From the IMG/VR virus record IMGVR_UViG_3300037070_003643, positions 1 to 44,340 of that record: a stretch of 44,340 nucleotides of DNA, one strand, 5' to 3'. The translations under genes and the position numbers were made by a program. Origin of the DNA: a virus. The notes beneath the pieces were generated by a model. That model saw only the letters and a list, made by a program, of their open reading frames with translations. It did not search any database and was not told the origin of the DNA. Positions 28,100-36,904 of this stretch are shown in pieces (position 1 is the stretch's first letter; each line of letters begins with the position of its first letter).

Positions 28100-30116
28100 T
28101 ATTCGCTTCTGGCGCGGCGAACTCGCGCGCTCCAAAGCCGTCGCCGAGCCCCTCTGGCCCGGCTGGCAAACCAACGTCGATTACTACACCGGCACGAGTG
28201 CGGACGCGAAAGCCGCGCTGGCGAGTAACCGCGATTACGTCAACATCAACGCCGATTTCTACCAGGTCGAACTGAAACGCGCCCAACTCTTCTTCGAACG
28301 CCCCGATCTCCAGCTCGAGCGCAAAGGCACGTTCTTCCTCGCGGACCCGATGACCCCCGAAGGGAAGCGCGAAGCCACGGCGGAGGAAATCGGCGTCTTG
28401 CTCCACGCCCACAAAATCCTGCTGAATGAACTCCTCGGCCCGGACCATGCGGACGTGCTCACGACCGTGAAGCTCGCGCTCAAGGATTGCTTGTGCCCCT
28501 CGGGCTTCGGCGCGACCAAGATCGGCTACGAGCCGACCGTCGAAGAGATGGCCCCGCCGCCGCAGCTCGGCGACATGATGGGCCTCAAAGAGACCATCAG
28601 CAAGCCGATCCATGAGTCCTGGTACTGGAACCGCATCCCGGCCAAGAAATACCGGATCCCGGCGGAGTTCTCCAGCACCGATTACGACAAAGCGCCGTGG
28701 CTGGCGATGGATTTCCGGATGCCGCTCACGCTCGGCCGCCGCGCGTTCACCCTGCCGCCGGACTTTCAGGGCACCCGGACGCGCGATGATCGGCTCCTGA
28801 ACGATCAGGCGCAGGGGAACGGGGCCTCGGACCTCGCCTATCTCGACGGCACCGAACTCTGGTACTACGCCGCGCAGGTGGACGGGGACGCGATCCACCC
28901 GCAACTGATCCGCCGGCATGTGCTCGTCGAAGGCGTCGACGCGTTTGTCGAAAAAAGCGTCGACTCGCCGTACCAGACGCTCCTGCCGACGGGCCGGCTC
29001 TCCGGCGATTCGATGATCGGGTTTCCGATCCACGTCTGGACGCTGCGTGACGTGCCCGACTCCGCGTATCCGCCGAGCGATTGCACGATGACGCGGCCGC
29101 TGGTGCGGGAGCTCTGCACCTTTCGCACGCAGATGGTGCAGGCGCGGGACGCGAACCGGCCGCGCGTGCTCTATGACGCGATCAAACTGCCGCCCGCGGT
29201 CATCGACCAGATTGCGGCCGGGACGCTCGGTGATCTGATCGCGGTCGAAGAGGGGGCCCTCGCCCAAGGCATCGGCGCGATCATGCAGCAAGTGGCCCCG
29301 GCCACGACCCCGCGCGAAACCTTCACCGCGAACGATTACATCCAGCGCGACCTCGACAAAACGCTCGGCATCGACGCCGCCGGGGCGGGGATCGCGGATG
29401 ACGCGCAGGAGTCGGCGACGAAGACGAACGAGATCAGCCGGAACCGCAACGTCCGGATCAACGCCGAACAGCGGCAGGCGCTCGGGATCTACCTGAAAGG
29501 TGTGGCCAAATTCTCGGCGCTCGTCCTCCGCTACATGACGCCGGAACTCGCCACCCCGTACGTGGGCGCGCAGGCTGCGCAGCTCTGGGGCGCGTGGGAC
29601 AAACAAGGCACCGACCACCGGATCGCGTTTGACGCGAAGCCCGATTCGCAGTTGAGCCTCGATGCCGCCGTGCAACGGAAGTTCTGGCTCGACATCTATC
29701 AGTTTGTCGTGAATGACCCGGGCGCGAACCGCACGGCGATTCTCAGCAAGTTGATCGAAGTGGCCGGGGAAAACCCGCAGGAATTCCTGACATCCGAAGT
29801 GCCCGAGGAAAAGCCGAAGAGTAATTTCACGTTCGCGTTCAAGGGCGAGGATCTCATCGGGCCGCAAGCGCCGATCGTGCTCGAGATTCTCGCGCAGAAC
29901 GGGCTCCAGATTTCCCCGGACGCGCTCGCCGCGGCCCAAGATCAGCTGCTCCAGGCGCAGGTGCTCGGCGTGCGCGACGCGAGCGGCGCGCCGGTGCCCG
30001 CCGCGACGAAGACGCCCGCGCCCCACGGCGGACCGGCCGAACAAGTGCGGCCCTTGAGTCAGCAGACGGCGGACCGGAGCAACAACCGGCCGGCGCCGCA
30101 GGAAGTGGGTGCCTGA
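28089..30116 (+). CDS. Portal protein
   Basis: The 675-residue protein starts at GTG, overlapping terL by 11 bases. The length, order after terL and long helical stem (residues about 330-480, with QEVAPATTPRETFT and DDAQESATKTNEI) are typical of podovirus-type portals. The C-terminus (after 600) is Ala/Gln-rich. No other gene in the packaging block has portal size. It would form the dodecameric channel at one vertex. Confidence 0.75.
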   Translation: MPADIRFWRGELARSKAVAEPLWPGWQTNVDYYTGTSADAKAALASNRDYVNINADFYQVELKRAQLFFERPDLQLERKGTFFLADPMTPEGKREATAEEIGVLLHAHKILLNELLGPDHADVLTTVKLALKDCLCPSGFGATKIGYEPTVEEMAPPPQLGDMMGLKETISKPIHESWYWNRIPAKKYRIPAEFSSTDYDKAPWLAMDFRMPLTLGRRAFTLPPDFQGTRTRDDRLLNDQAQGNGASDLAYLDGTELWYYAAQVDGDAIHPQLIRRHVLVEGVDAFVEKSVDSPYQTLLPTGRLSGDSMIGFPIHVWTLRDVPDSAYPPSDCTMTRPLVRELCTFRTQMVQARDANRPRVLYDAIKLPPAVIDQIAAGTLGDLIAVEEGALAQGIGAIMQQVAPATTPRETFTANDYIQRDLDKTLGIDAAGAGIADDAQESATKTNEISRNRNVRINAEQRQALGIYLKGVAKFSALVLRYMTPELATPYVGAQAAQLWGAWDKQGTDHRIAFDAKPDSQLSLDAAVQRKFWLDIYQFVVNDPGANRTAILSKLIEVAGENPQEFLTSEVPEEKPKSNFTFAFKGEDLIGPQAPIVLEILAQNGLQISPDALAAAQDQLLQAQVLGVRDASGAPVPAATKTPAPHGGPAEQVRPLSQQTADRSNNRPAPQEVGA

Positions 30117-30544
30117 CGCCGAATTACGATATTCGATGCGCGGATGGGCACGAAGAGGAAGTCCTCACGTCGGTGGAGGACTGCGCGTGTCCGTGCCCGA
30201 TCTGCGGCAAAGTCACCGAGCGCGTGTGGCGCGCGAAGCGGCGGGCCATCGTCCCCGACGACATTCCGGGCGGCTTCGTGCAGGAGAATTTCGGCGATCA
30301 GCCGGAAACCTTTTACAGCTGGTCCGCGATGGCGCGCCGCGCCGAGCAGTTACAGCTCGAGCCGCGGATCCGCTACGCGGGCCCCGGGGATCGGGAGTGC
30401 ACTAATTGGGACGTGCCCTCGGCGTACACACTGGAACAAGCGGCGCTCCTCGTCGCGCGCGTGGCCGACCAATCCACGGCGAGCGATCCCGCCGTGCGGT
30501 GCGAGACGTTGACGACGAGTATACGGAGGGTCACCCTCCGATGA
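30113..30544 (+). CDS. FmdB-like zinc-ribbon protein, apparent CTG start
   Basis: The protein reads TPNYDIRCADGHEEE, then CACPCPICG, a small zinc-ribbon beginning with YDIRC, and continues PGGFVQENFGDQPETF. No ATG, GTG or TTG fits. The only codon giving the family N-terminus is CTG 30113, exactly in the CTGA junction with the portal stop, with AGGAA eight bases upstream. About 143 residues. A GTG at 30173 would remove half the zinc site. The function is unknown. Confidence 0.55.
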   Translation: MTPNYDIRCADGHEEEVLTSVEDCACPCPICGKVTERVWRAKRRAIVPDDIPGGFVQENFGDQPETFYSWSAMARRAEQLQLEPRIRYAGPGDRECTNWDVPSAYTLEQAALLVARVADQSTASDPAVRCETLTTSIRRVTLR

Positions 30545-30729
30545 AGTGGATCCCGATCACCACGCATCACCGCGGGCGGGTTGCCTTCCGGCCGCGCCGC
30601 GTCTCGATCCTCGCGCGCGGCGGGCGCTCGATCGTGGCGCGCGTGCGGGCGTGGTGGCGCGAGATGAATGATTACCAGACGTATCGGGCGTATGTCGCGC
30701 GGCGGCTGTGGAAACGGATCGGGCGATGA
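30541..30729 (+). CDS. Small basic protein
   Basis: 62 residues, starting at the ATGA overlap, very rich in Arg (about one quarter) with Trp and Tyr (RVAFRPRRVSILARGG, ARVRAWWREM). It would bind nucleic acid or an acidic protein surface. No known family is recognised. Confidence 0.4.
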   Translation: MKWIPITTHHRGRVAFRPRRVSILARGGRSIVARVRAWWREMNDYQTYRAYVARRLWKRIGR

Positions 30730-30863
30730 TGACGACGTGGCGCGCGGTGCCGTGTGCCTGTCCCACGCCGACGCCGTATCGGCGCCCGAGCGGGTTTGTG
30801 ATCTGTGCGACGTGTGGCGGGGCCATCAAGCCGCCGGCGCCGCCGAAGATGGATCGCCCATGA
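30726..30863 (+). CDS. 45-residue Cys-rich peptide
   Basis: Started at the ATGA overlap. Cys pairs CAC and CATCGG with a Pro/Arg-rich linker could form a small zinc knuckle. It is the last gene before the structural RNA element and head genes. Confidence 0.4.
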   Translation: MMTTWRAVPCACPTPTPYRRPSGFVICATCGGAIKPPAPPKMDRP

Positions 30864-30892
30864 CGTAACACGCCCTCTGACCGCCTGACTCG

Positions 30893-30913
30893 GGCCCGCT
30901 TGATCCGCGGGCC
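30893..30913 (+). promoter_or_regulatory. Perfect 7-bp hairpin
   Basis: GGCCCGC (30893-30899) pairs with GCGGGCC (30907-30913) around a seven-base loop TTGATCC. It lies just upstream of the structured terminator and may be part of the same leader. Confidence 0.5.
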
Positions 30914-30931
30914 GACAAACCGTGTGCCTCA

Positions 30932-31021
30932 CGGGTCAGCGGACAACAGGCTCAAGAGATGAAGGCGCTCTGTCGGCCGCGGGAGCCTCCCCCGCGTGAC
31001 CCGATCGAGCGCCTTTTTTTT
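30932..31021 (+). terminator. Structured terminator/attenuator-like element
   Basis: GGCGCTC (30964-30970) pairs with GAGCGCC (31007-31013), followed by eight T (31014-31021): a strong terminator. Inside, CGCGGG/CCCGCG (30978-30983, 30991-30996) forms a hairpin. Upstream CGGGTCA (30932-30938) can instead pair with TGACCCG (30997-31003), extended by GCGG/CCGC past a bulge. The two schemes cross, so a switch or pseudoknot is possible. It separates packaging from head genes. Confidence 0.65.
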
Positions 31022-31104
31022 GGGTCTGCCGTTTTGGGAACGCCACGCACCACACGCGGGCACCTGGGACGCGCTCACCAGACGAGCGCAGAAGGTCAGA
31101 CACG

Positions 31105-32076
31105 ATGAGCGACGAGATCGTCAGCAGTAGCGGATCCGCAGCACCGGCGGCGAGCGCCACAGCCTCGCCCCAAGTGACGTCCGGGGAGATGGCGTCATCC
31201 GGTCCGGCCGAATTCGCCCCCGCGAGCCCGGCACCACTGGAGACTGCCGCCACAGGGCAGGCCGCCGCTTCCGGAGAACCGCCACCCGACAAGTGGCCCG
31301 CCATCCTGCAGAACGCCCGCGCGAAAGAACGGGACGCGGCCCTGACGGAATGGCGGCAGCAGCACGGCTGGGCGGAACACGTCGACCGCGCCTCGGTCGA
31401 ACGCATGGCCCAAGTCGCCCAGCTCTATCAGCAGGATCGGCCGGGCTACATCCGGCAAATCCTCGCCGAAGCCGTCCAGGATCCGACCCTCGCCCCCTTG
31501 GTGCGCTCCGAAGCGGCGCGTCTCCTCGGGCAACGCCAAGCCGCCCCCGTCGATCTCTCGCCGGATATTCCGGTGCTGGACGAGCAGGGGCGCGTGGTGG
31601 CGCAGTCGTACTCCGCCGATCGCCTGAAACAGGTGTTGCAGGCGGAAATTGCGAAGGCGCTGGGCGAAAAAGTCGATCCGCTGCTGCAGGAACGACAGGA
31701 ACGCCAGACGCGGGAGCAACAGGCCGCCGAGCAGCGCGCGATGGAGACGGAAGTCCAGCGCGTGTTCGACACGGTTTCGAAGCTCCCGCATTACGCGGAT
31801 CACGAAGCGGCGATCGCGGCGCGGATGGCGCAATTCCCCAAAGAGGTGAGCGCCACCGAAGCCGCCTTGCTGGCCTATGTGCACGTCGTGATTCCGCATC
31901 TTGGCGCGACGGAACGGAAAGCCGTCCTCGCGTCCTTATCCACCAACGCGGCCGGCGGCACGGTGAATCCCAGCGGGACGACCGTGGCTCAAACCCCGAA
32001 GTTCAAGAGCCACCGGGAAGCCCTGGCGTATTACGCCGAGCATCCGGCCGAAGCCGAAGCTATGGCTTCGCGCTAG
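31105..32076 (+). CDS. Putative scaffold protein
   Basis: The 323-residue protein precedes the capsid gene. The first 55 residues are Ser/Ala/Pro-rich and unstructured. Residues 60-250 are highly charged, helical and coiled-coil-like (QERQERQTREQQAAEQRAME). The C-terminus FKSHREALAYY resembles helix-loop-helix coat-binding ends of scaffolds. No protease domain is seen. A short hairpin GCGCTC/GAGCGC (31071-31089) lies before its GAAGG site. Confidence 0.6.
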   Translation: MSDEIVSSSGSAAPAASATASPQVTSGEMASSGPAEFAPASPAPLETAATGQAAASGEPPPDKWPAILQNARAKERDAALTEWRQQHGWAEHVDRASVERMAQVAQLYQQDRPGYIRQILAEAVQDPTLAPLVRSEAARLLGQRQAAPVDLSPDIPVLDEQGRVVAQSYSADRLKQVLQAEIAKALGEKVDPLLQERQERQTREQQAAEQRAMETEVQRVFDTVSKLPHYADHEAAIAARMAQFPKEVSATEAALLAYVHVVIPHLGATERKAVLASLSTNAAGGTVNPSGTTVAQTPKFKSHREALAYYAEHPAEAEAMASR

Positions 32077-32088
32077 GAGTGATCGCAG

Positions 32089-33057
32089 ATGCCTACACCC
32101 AATGATGGGGTGACGATTGCGGCGAGTTGGAACGCCCTCGTCAACGACACCCCCGAAGACAACATCTTCGAAGATTACTGGCTCCTGAACCGCCTGAAAA
32201 ACGGGGAAGGGTTCAAGTCGATCGATGGCGGCGACGTGATTACCGCCTCGCTCGAGTACGCCACGAACGCCACGGTGGCGTGGTACTCCGACACGGAAAC
32301 GCTCAGCACCACGCGCCAGGACGTCTTCGATCGCGCGGAGTTCGGCTGGAAGGAATGCGCCGGCACGGTGCTGCAATCCGAGCTGGAAAGCGCCATCAAT
32401 CAGGGCTCCGCAAAGAAGTTCGACCTGCTCGACAGCAAGCTCAAGAACCTGCGCAGCTCGCTCGACTCGCTCGTCAATACCGCGATGTATTCGGACGGGA
32501 CGGGGTCTGGGTCCAAGGAAATCGGCGGGCTTCGGCATCTCGTGGCGACCGATCCCACGACCGGCACGGTCGGCGGGATCAATCGCGCGAACTTCACCTT
32601 CTGGCGTAACCAGCAAGCCTCGGGGATCAAGACCACCTCGGCGTTTGACAACCTGCGCGCCGTCATGCGCAGCCAGTACAACCTGGCGAGCAACGGCGTC
32701 CAGGGCCAACACCCGAAGTTCGGGACCACGACCCGCACCGTGTTTGAAGGTTTCGAGGGGCTCTTGCTCGCGAACGAGCGGTTCACTTCGAAGGCCGACG
32801 GGGACGGCGGCTTCAAGAACGAGATCCTGAAGTTCAAAGGGATGATGCTGTCGTACGACAACGACTGCCCGACCGGGATCATGTACTTGCTGAATCCCAA
32901 GTACCTCCAGCTCGCCTATGTAAAGGGGCACTGGTACAAGGCGTCGCCGTCGGTGGAGCCCGCGAACCAGACCGTAAAGGTGTTCAAGGTCCACGCGATT
33001 GCGAATCTCATCACCACGAACGCCCGCATGCTCGCGGCGATCACGGGGATCACCTAA
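32089..33057 (+). CDS. Major capsid protein
   Basis: The 322-residue protein follows scaffold with AGGAG before the ATG, the standard order. It has the HK97-like pattern of a mixed N-terminal arm, an E-loop region (residues 40-75, NGEGFKSIDGGDVIT), long spine-like helix (residues 95-135) and a C-terminal P/A-domain (NPKYLQLAYVKGHW, TVKVFKVHAIAN). No large protease or delta domain is present. It is the expected size for a podovirus coat. Confidence 0.75.
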   Translation: MPTPNDGVTIAASWNALVNDTPEDNIFEDYWLLNRLKNGEGFKSIDGGDVITASLEYATNATVAWYSDTETLSTTRQDVFDRAEFGWKECAGTVLQSELESAINQGSAKKFDLLDSKLKNLRSSLDSLVNTAMYSDGTGSGSKEIGGLRHLVATDPTTGTVGGINRANFTFWRNQQASGIKTTSAFDNLRAVMRSQYNLASNGVQGQHPKFGTTTRTVFEGFEGLLLANERFTSKADGDGGFKNEILKFKGMMLSYDNDCPTGIMYLLNPKYLQLAYVKGHWYKASPSVEPANQTVKVFKVHAIANLITTNARMLAAITGIT

Positions 33058-33088
33058 TCGCCTACGGGCATTAAAGGAGAGAGCGCGC

Positions 33089-33793
33089 ATGGGTCAATTA
33101 ATCGGACAGGGTCCGGCCGGCACCGCCGGCCCGACGTCGCAGATCTTTTCGGCGCCCTTCCCCCACAAGCCGGGCGAACGCGCCCGCGACGATGAGGGGA
33201 ACGAATACGTGTTCGTGGATTTCACCGCCAACACGTACTACGGCTGCCTGGTGCAGATCACCTCGATGCACCTCGCCTCCCCGCTCCTCGGCACGGCCGC
33301 GAAAGCGTTTCGCGTCGGCGTCGTCTGCGGCGGCACCCCGTCGTCCGTGGCCGGGAATCACCCGACCTCGGATAACGGCGGCTGGGTGCAGATCTACGGG
33401 GTCCATCCGGCGGTGCAGACCGGCGTGGTCACCGATGGCGGCGTGTCGGCGACGGCCGGCGGGTTGTACTTCTGCGTCCCGCAGACCTCGGTGGGCACGC
33501 CCTCGGGCACGTTGTCGCTCATCGCGCAGGCCGTGCAGGTCTCCGTCATCAACACGTCCGTCGATGGCAACGTGATCTACGGCATGTGGGTCGTGGACTT
33601 CGGGGAGACCAGCGATCTCACGACGTTTCCCGGCACCTCGGCGACGTCGGGGCCGGTCTCGCGCAACGTCAATGACGACACCTCCGGGGCGAACACGAGC
33701 GCGTTTATCGGCCAGACGTACGCGGTGTTTATGAACTACCCGTATGTGACCGGGATCGCCGTGCCGCTCGCGGACGCCGACTCGGATACGTAA
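33089..33793 (+). CDS. Putative capsid decoration/stabilising protein
   Basis: The 234-residue protein from ATG (AAAGGAG site) begins MGQLIGQGPAGTAG and is mostly beta-strand with Ser, Thr and Val (GTLSLIAQAVQVSV, YGMWVVDFG). Its position directly after the capsid and the all-beta composition suggest a head decoration or head-fibre protein. A strong hairpin follows its stop. It would be a natural acceptor for the nearby glycosyltransferases, but this is inferred only. Confidence 0.5.
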   Translation: MGQLIGQGPAGTAGPTSQIFSAPFPHKPGERARDDEGNEYVFVDFTANTYYGCLVQITSMHLASPLLGTAAKAFRVGVVCGGTPSSVAGNHPTSDNGGWVQIYGVHPAVQTGVVTDGGVSATAGGLYFCVPQTSVGTPSGTLSLIAQAVQVSVINTSVDGNVIYGMWVVDFGETSDLTTFPGTSATSGPVSRNVNDDTSGANTSAFIGQTYAVFMNYPYVTGIAVPLADADSDT

Positions 33794-33802
33794 CGACGGA
33801 GG

Positions 33803-33829
33803 GAGACGCCGGGATCGGCCCGGCGTCTC
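33803..33829 (+). terminator. Strong stem-loop after the head genes
   Basis: GAGACGCCGGG (33803-33813) pairs with CCCGGCGTCTC (33819-33829) around ATCGG, 11 perfect pairs, followed by a U-poor TCGTTCG. Likely a terminator or mRNA 3' stabiliser between the head transcript and the glycosyltransferase cassette. Confidence 0.65.
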
Positions 33830-33850
33830 TCGTTCGCGGGAGGAGGGTGG

Positions 33851-34672
33851 ATGGCGCGCAAGGGGTTGAAGTTTGCGATTCGGGCGTCGGACGTGAAAAC
33901 ACGACCCCCGGTGCCGCGGCGTGCGCCGATCTCGGGCGTCGGGCGGTTGCGGAAGATTGCCTGCTTGGGCGGGGCGAAAACCCTGCAACTCGCCCCCTGG
34001 CACGACGAGACGTGGGAACTCTGGGCGCATGCCTCCTGTCGGCATCTGGGGCCGCGGGATCCCGACCTGCTCTTCGATCTCCATCCGCCGGAACTGTGGC
34101 GGGATCCGACCAAGAAAACCTGGGATCCCAAATATGCGACCTGGCTCACGACCAACCGCATCCCGATCATGATGCAAAAGGTCTATGCGGATGTCCCCGC
34201 GTCGATCAAGTACCCCTTCGCCACGATGATCACGGAATTTCCGCGCGGCTACATGACGAACCATCTGGCGTACATGGTCGCGCTCGCCCTGATGGAAGGG
34301 GTCACGCACCTCGCCGTCTATGGGTGTGACTACGGGACCAATTCCGAATACGGCCCGCAACGCGGGAGCGCGGAATACTGGCTGGGCGTGGCGGAAGGGC
34401 GCGGCGTGCGCGTGCTCCTGCCGCCCGGCTGTGATCTCCTGAACAAACCGGCGCTGCTCTACGGGTACGAGAGTCACCCCAACGGCGTGCGGGATCCGTC
34501 GTATTCGTTTGCGATCGGGCCCTTGACGGTGGGCGCGAAGGCACCGACGGCGGATGATCTGCACCTGACCCCGATCAGCGATCCCGCGTGCCCCAAACTT
34601 CGGGACATTGGCGTGCCGCCGGACCCGACGGCGTTCGAGCGCGCGTTTCCCGCCGAGGCGGTGCCCGCATGA
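33851..34672 (+). CDS. Putative glycosyltransferase, GT42/Maf (DUF115)-like
   Basis: 273 residues from ATG behind GGAGG. The order RKIACLGGAKTLQLAPW, RDPDLLFDLHPPELW, ASIKYPFATMITEF, TNHLAYMVALALMEGVTHLAVYGCDY (136-161), EYGPQRGSAEYWLGVAEGRGV (166-186) and LLPPGCDLL follows a widespread phage family. The TN/S…M…A…G…GxD core recalls the sialyltransferase GT42 (Cst-II) and Maf/DUF115 proteins, which use CMP-nonulosonates. The catalytic match is by pattern only. It would be the transferase for the sugar made at 21371-25351. Confidence 0.5.
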   Translation: MARKGLKFAIRASDVKTRPPVPRRAPISGVGRLRKIACLGGAKTLQLAPWHDETWELWAHASCRHLGPRDPDLLFDLHPPELWRDPTKKTWDPKYATWLTTNRIPIMMQKVYADVPASIKYPFATMITEFPRGYMTNHLAYMVALALMEGVTHLAVYGCDYGTNSEYGPQRGSAEYWLGVAEGRGVRVLLPPGCDLLNKPALLYGYESHPNGVRDPSYSFAIGPLTVGAKAPTADDLHLTPISDPACPKLRDIGVPPDPTAFERAFPAEAVPA

Positions 34673-35565
34673 GGGACGACCTCTTGACGTGGGAAGGCGT
34701 CCGGGCGCTGGCGACGTGTGAAGTCCTGACGGCCGCGGACCAGACGATCCGGATCGTGACGGCCGATCCCCGGCGCCCGCCGATCAAGGTCGCCACCGAG
34801 CAGCACTGGTTCCACGACGCGATCCCGATGGCACCCGGGCCCGGGGCGATCGTCTATGCCCGGACCGCGTGGCGGCGACCGTGGCGCCCGCGCCTCCTGC
34901 AGCAGATCCAGGAGCCGGTGGTCCTCGTCTCGACCTTTTCCGATCCGATGATCAAGCCGCAGGCCGTGTGTGAAATGTTCGCGCCCGGCTCGCCCGTGCA
35001 GCACTGGTTTGGCGTCCAGGCAGCGACCGCGCATCCCCGGTTGTCGGCGATGCCGGTGGGGATCGAAGGCTCGATCGTCCCGATCCTCGAGGCGGCCGAA
35101 CGCCACACGATCCGGGACATTCCCCTCTATCTCAATTTCCAGCTTCGGGGCCGGGGGACGCAGCCGGACGCCATTCGCGGCGCGTTGTGGCGGCAATTCG
35201 CCGGCCAGTCCTGGGTCACGGCGGATCACTGGGCGCCCGGCGGCGAAGCGGCCTATAGCGCGCAGCTCGGGCGCAGCCAGTTCGTGCTGAGCCCCCCCGG
35301 AATCGGCTGGGATTGTTACCGCACGTATGAAGCGATCGCGATGGGTGCGATCCCGATTGTCCGCCGGGAACGCCCGATGACGGATGTGTGCGAACCCTTG
35401 CCCGTCCTGATCGTGGACGACTGGAACGAGATCACCCCCGAGCGCCTCCAGCACGAGTGGGCCCGCCGCCGCCCCGGCGATCTCCGCACGTTGACGCTGC
35501 GCTATTGGCGCACCCGGATCGAGACGACGGCGGCGGCGCGCGTCCCGCAGGCGGTGGCCGGATGA
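34669..35565 (+). CDS. Exostosin-like glycosyltransferase
   Basis: 298 residues from the ATGA overlap. The C-terminal half carries SQFVLSPPGIGWDCYRTYEAIAMGAIPIVRR (203-233), the donor-binding strand of the exostosin (GT47-like) and GT-B superfamily, in which a Glu (E221) holds the nucleotide sugar. Earlier residues FSDPMIKPQAV and NFQLRGRGT lie in the N-terminal Rossmann domain. No membrane anchor. Its acceptor could be a virion protein or another sugar. The assignment is by motif and moderate in certainty. Confidence 0.6.
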   Translation: MRDDLLTWEGVRALATCEVLTAADQTIRIVTADPRRPPIKVATEQHWFHDAIPMAPGPGAIVYARTAWRRPWRPRLLQQIQEPVVLVSTFSDPMIKPQAVCEMFAPGSPVQHWFGVQAATAHPRLSAMPVGIEGSIVPILEAAERHTIRDIPLYLNFQLRGRGTQPDAIRGALWRQFAGQSWVTADHWAPGGEAAYSAQLGRSQFVLSPPGIGWDCYRTYEAIAMGAIPIVRRERPMTDVCEPLPVLIVDDWNEITPERLQHEWARRRPGDLRTLTLRYWRTRIETTAAARVPQAVAG

Positions 35566-36392
35566 CGCCCATCACCGCCGCCGCCCCCGCCTTCGAGTAC
35601 GGCGCGTATCCGCAGATCCCCGTGCCCGCGTGTCCGTGCTGTGGGCGCCCGAACGCCAGCACGCCCGTGATCGATCGGTACGGCTATCGCCTCGGGACGA
35701 GTCGCTGTGCGTGCGGGTTCGGATATCTCAATCCCCAACTCTCCGCGGATGGCTATGCCGCGTTCTACACGCACGCGTACCGGCCGCTGATCACCGCGCA
35801 GCGGGTGCGACAGGGGCACGCCCCCAGCGTGTCGCCCGGGGCGCAGGAGGCGCTGTACCTGATGCGTGCGCGCTGGATCGCCGCCGGCGCCGCGCGGCTC
35901 CAGCCGGTCCGCCGTGTGGCGGCCCTCTGTGACGTCGGCGGGGGGCCGGGCGCGCTCGTCGCGCGCGTGCTCGAGCGGTGGCCGGCGGACGTCGTCACGG
36001 TGATCGATCCCAACCAGGCCGAGCTCGCCGACGCCGCGGCGCAGGGCTTCACCACGATCCACGCGGTGGCCGAAGACGCGCCGCCGCTGCCGCCGCAGGA
36101 CGTGATCCTCTGCGCGCAAACGCTCGATCATGTGCGTGATCCCCTCGGCGTGCTGCGGTGGCTGCGATCGATCCTCGCGCCGGGCGGCTGGCTGTACGTG
36201 GACGTGTGTGATGCGCGGCGGGTGGGATCGGCCGATTACCGACACCCGGCGCCGTATCAATGGAAGCTGGATCATCCCTGTTACTGGACGCCGCGGACGC
36301 TTCTCCGGGCGCTGCGGGCGACCGGCTGGGGCCCGCGCCTGCACGGGGCGTGCGAACGCTATCACCAGGCGATCTGGTGTGAAAGAGCGTGA
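35562..36392 (+). CDS. SAM methyltransferase with N-terminal zinc domain, sugar type
   Basis: 276 residues from ATGA. The N-terminal 60 residues have CPCCGRP and CACGFGYLNP, the zinc-binding head of sugar C/O-methyltransferases. A SAM site ALCDVGGGPGALVARVL follows (about 123-140), then VIDPNQAELA, and a CAQTLDHVRDPLGVLRWLRSILAPGGWLYVDV core (about 180-215). This two-domain architecture is typical of sugar methyltransferases such as those of nonulosonate or deoxysugar pathways. It ends right next to the inserted leftward endonuclease. Confidence 0.6.
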   Translation: MTPITAAAPAFEYGAYPQIPVPACPCCGRPNASTPVIDRYGYRLGTSRCACGFGYLNPQLSADGYAAFYTHAYRPLITAQRVRQGHAPSVSPGAQEALYLMRARWIAAGAARLQPVRRVAALCDVGGGPGALVARVLERWPADVVTVIDPNQAELADAAAQGFTTIHAVAEDAPPLPPQDVILCAQTLDHVRDPLGVLRWLRSILAPGGWLYVDVCDARRVGSADYRHPAPYQWKLDHPCYWTPRTLLRALRATGWGPRLHGACERYHQAIWCERA

Positions 36393-36394
36393 TG

Positions 36395-36904
36395 TTACGC
36401 CACCTCGCGCGGCGGCTGATGACGCAGCAGGTAATTGGCAGCGGCGAACAGAATCGCGGGGTTGTCTCTTGCGAGACCCAGCGCCGTGTTGCAGTTATTA
36501 CAGAGCAGGCCTCGGACTTTCTTAGTGGCGTGGCAATGGTCGACATGGAATCTGCCGCGTCCCCGCGGTTGCTCGGACGCGCAGATCGCGCATTGATTGT
36601 GCTGGCTCGTCAGCAAAGCCGCGTACGTGGCATCAGTCAGACCATATTTCTTGAGCAGTTGGCGTCTGTCAGTAGCTGGTCGTGGGCGTCGATATTTGCG
36701 CCAGTTGTCGCGCAGTTTTTCGCGATTCCGCTCTCGGTATCTACGGCCGGCTTCCAGAAATTTCTCCGGATGCGCTTCTCGATAGGCTTTTTGTTTGGCC
36801 TTTTGTTCTGGGCTTTGACGCCACTCCAAAATGTGCTTCCGGTATTTGGCGTAACGCTTACGGCTATAGAGAGGATCGCGGTACCTTTCGCTGCTTTTGC
36901 TCAT
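36395..36904 (-). CDS. Recombination endonuclease VII-like protein
   Basis: The 169-residue leftward gene has a long basic N-terminus (residues 1-75 with many Arg/Lys), then CAIC (105-108), FHVDHCH (119-125), GLLCNNCN (132-139), the zinc and catalytic DHCH signature of endonuclease VII. A phage T4 relative resolves DNA branches, but many copies are mobile homing-type elements. It is the only leftward gene in the virion block and has lower GC than neighbours, so it looks inserted. No Shine-Dalgarno site; an extended -10 lies six bases upstream. Confidence 0.75.
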   Translation of the reverse strand: MSKSSERYRDPLYSRKRYAKYRKHILEWRQSPEQKAKQKAYREAHPEKFLEAGRRYRERNREKLRDNWRKYRRPRPATDRRQLLKKYGLTDATYAALLTSQHNQCAICASEQPRGRGRFHVDHCHATKKVRGLLCNNCNTALGLARDNPAILFAAANYLLRHQPPREVA

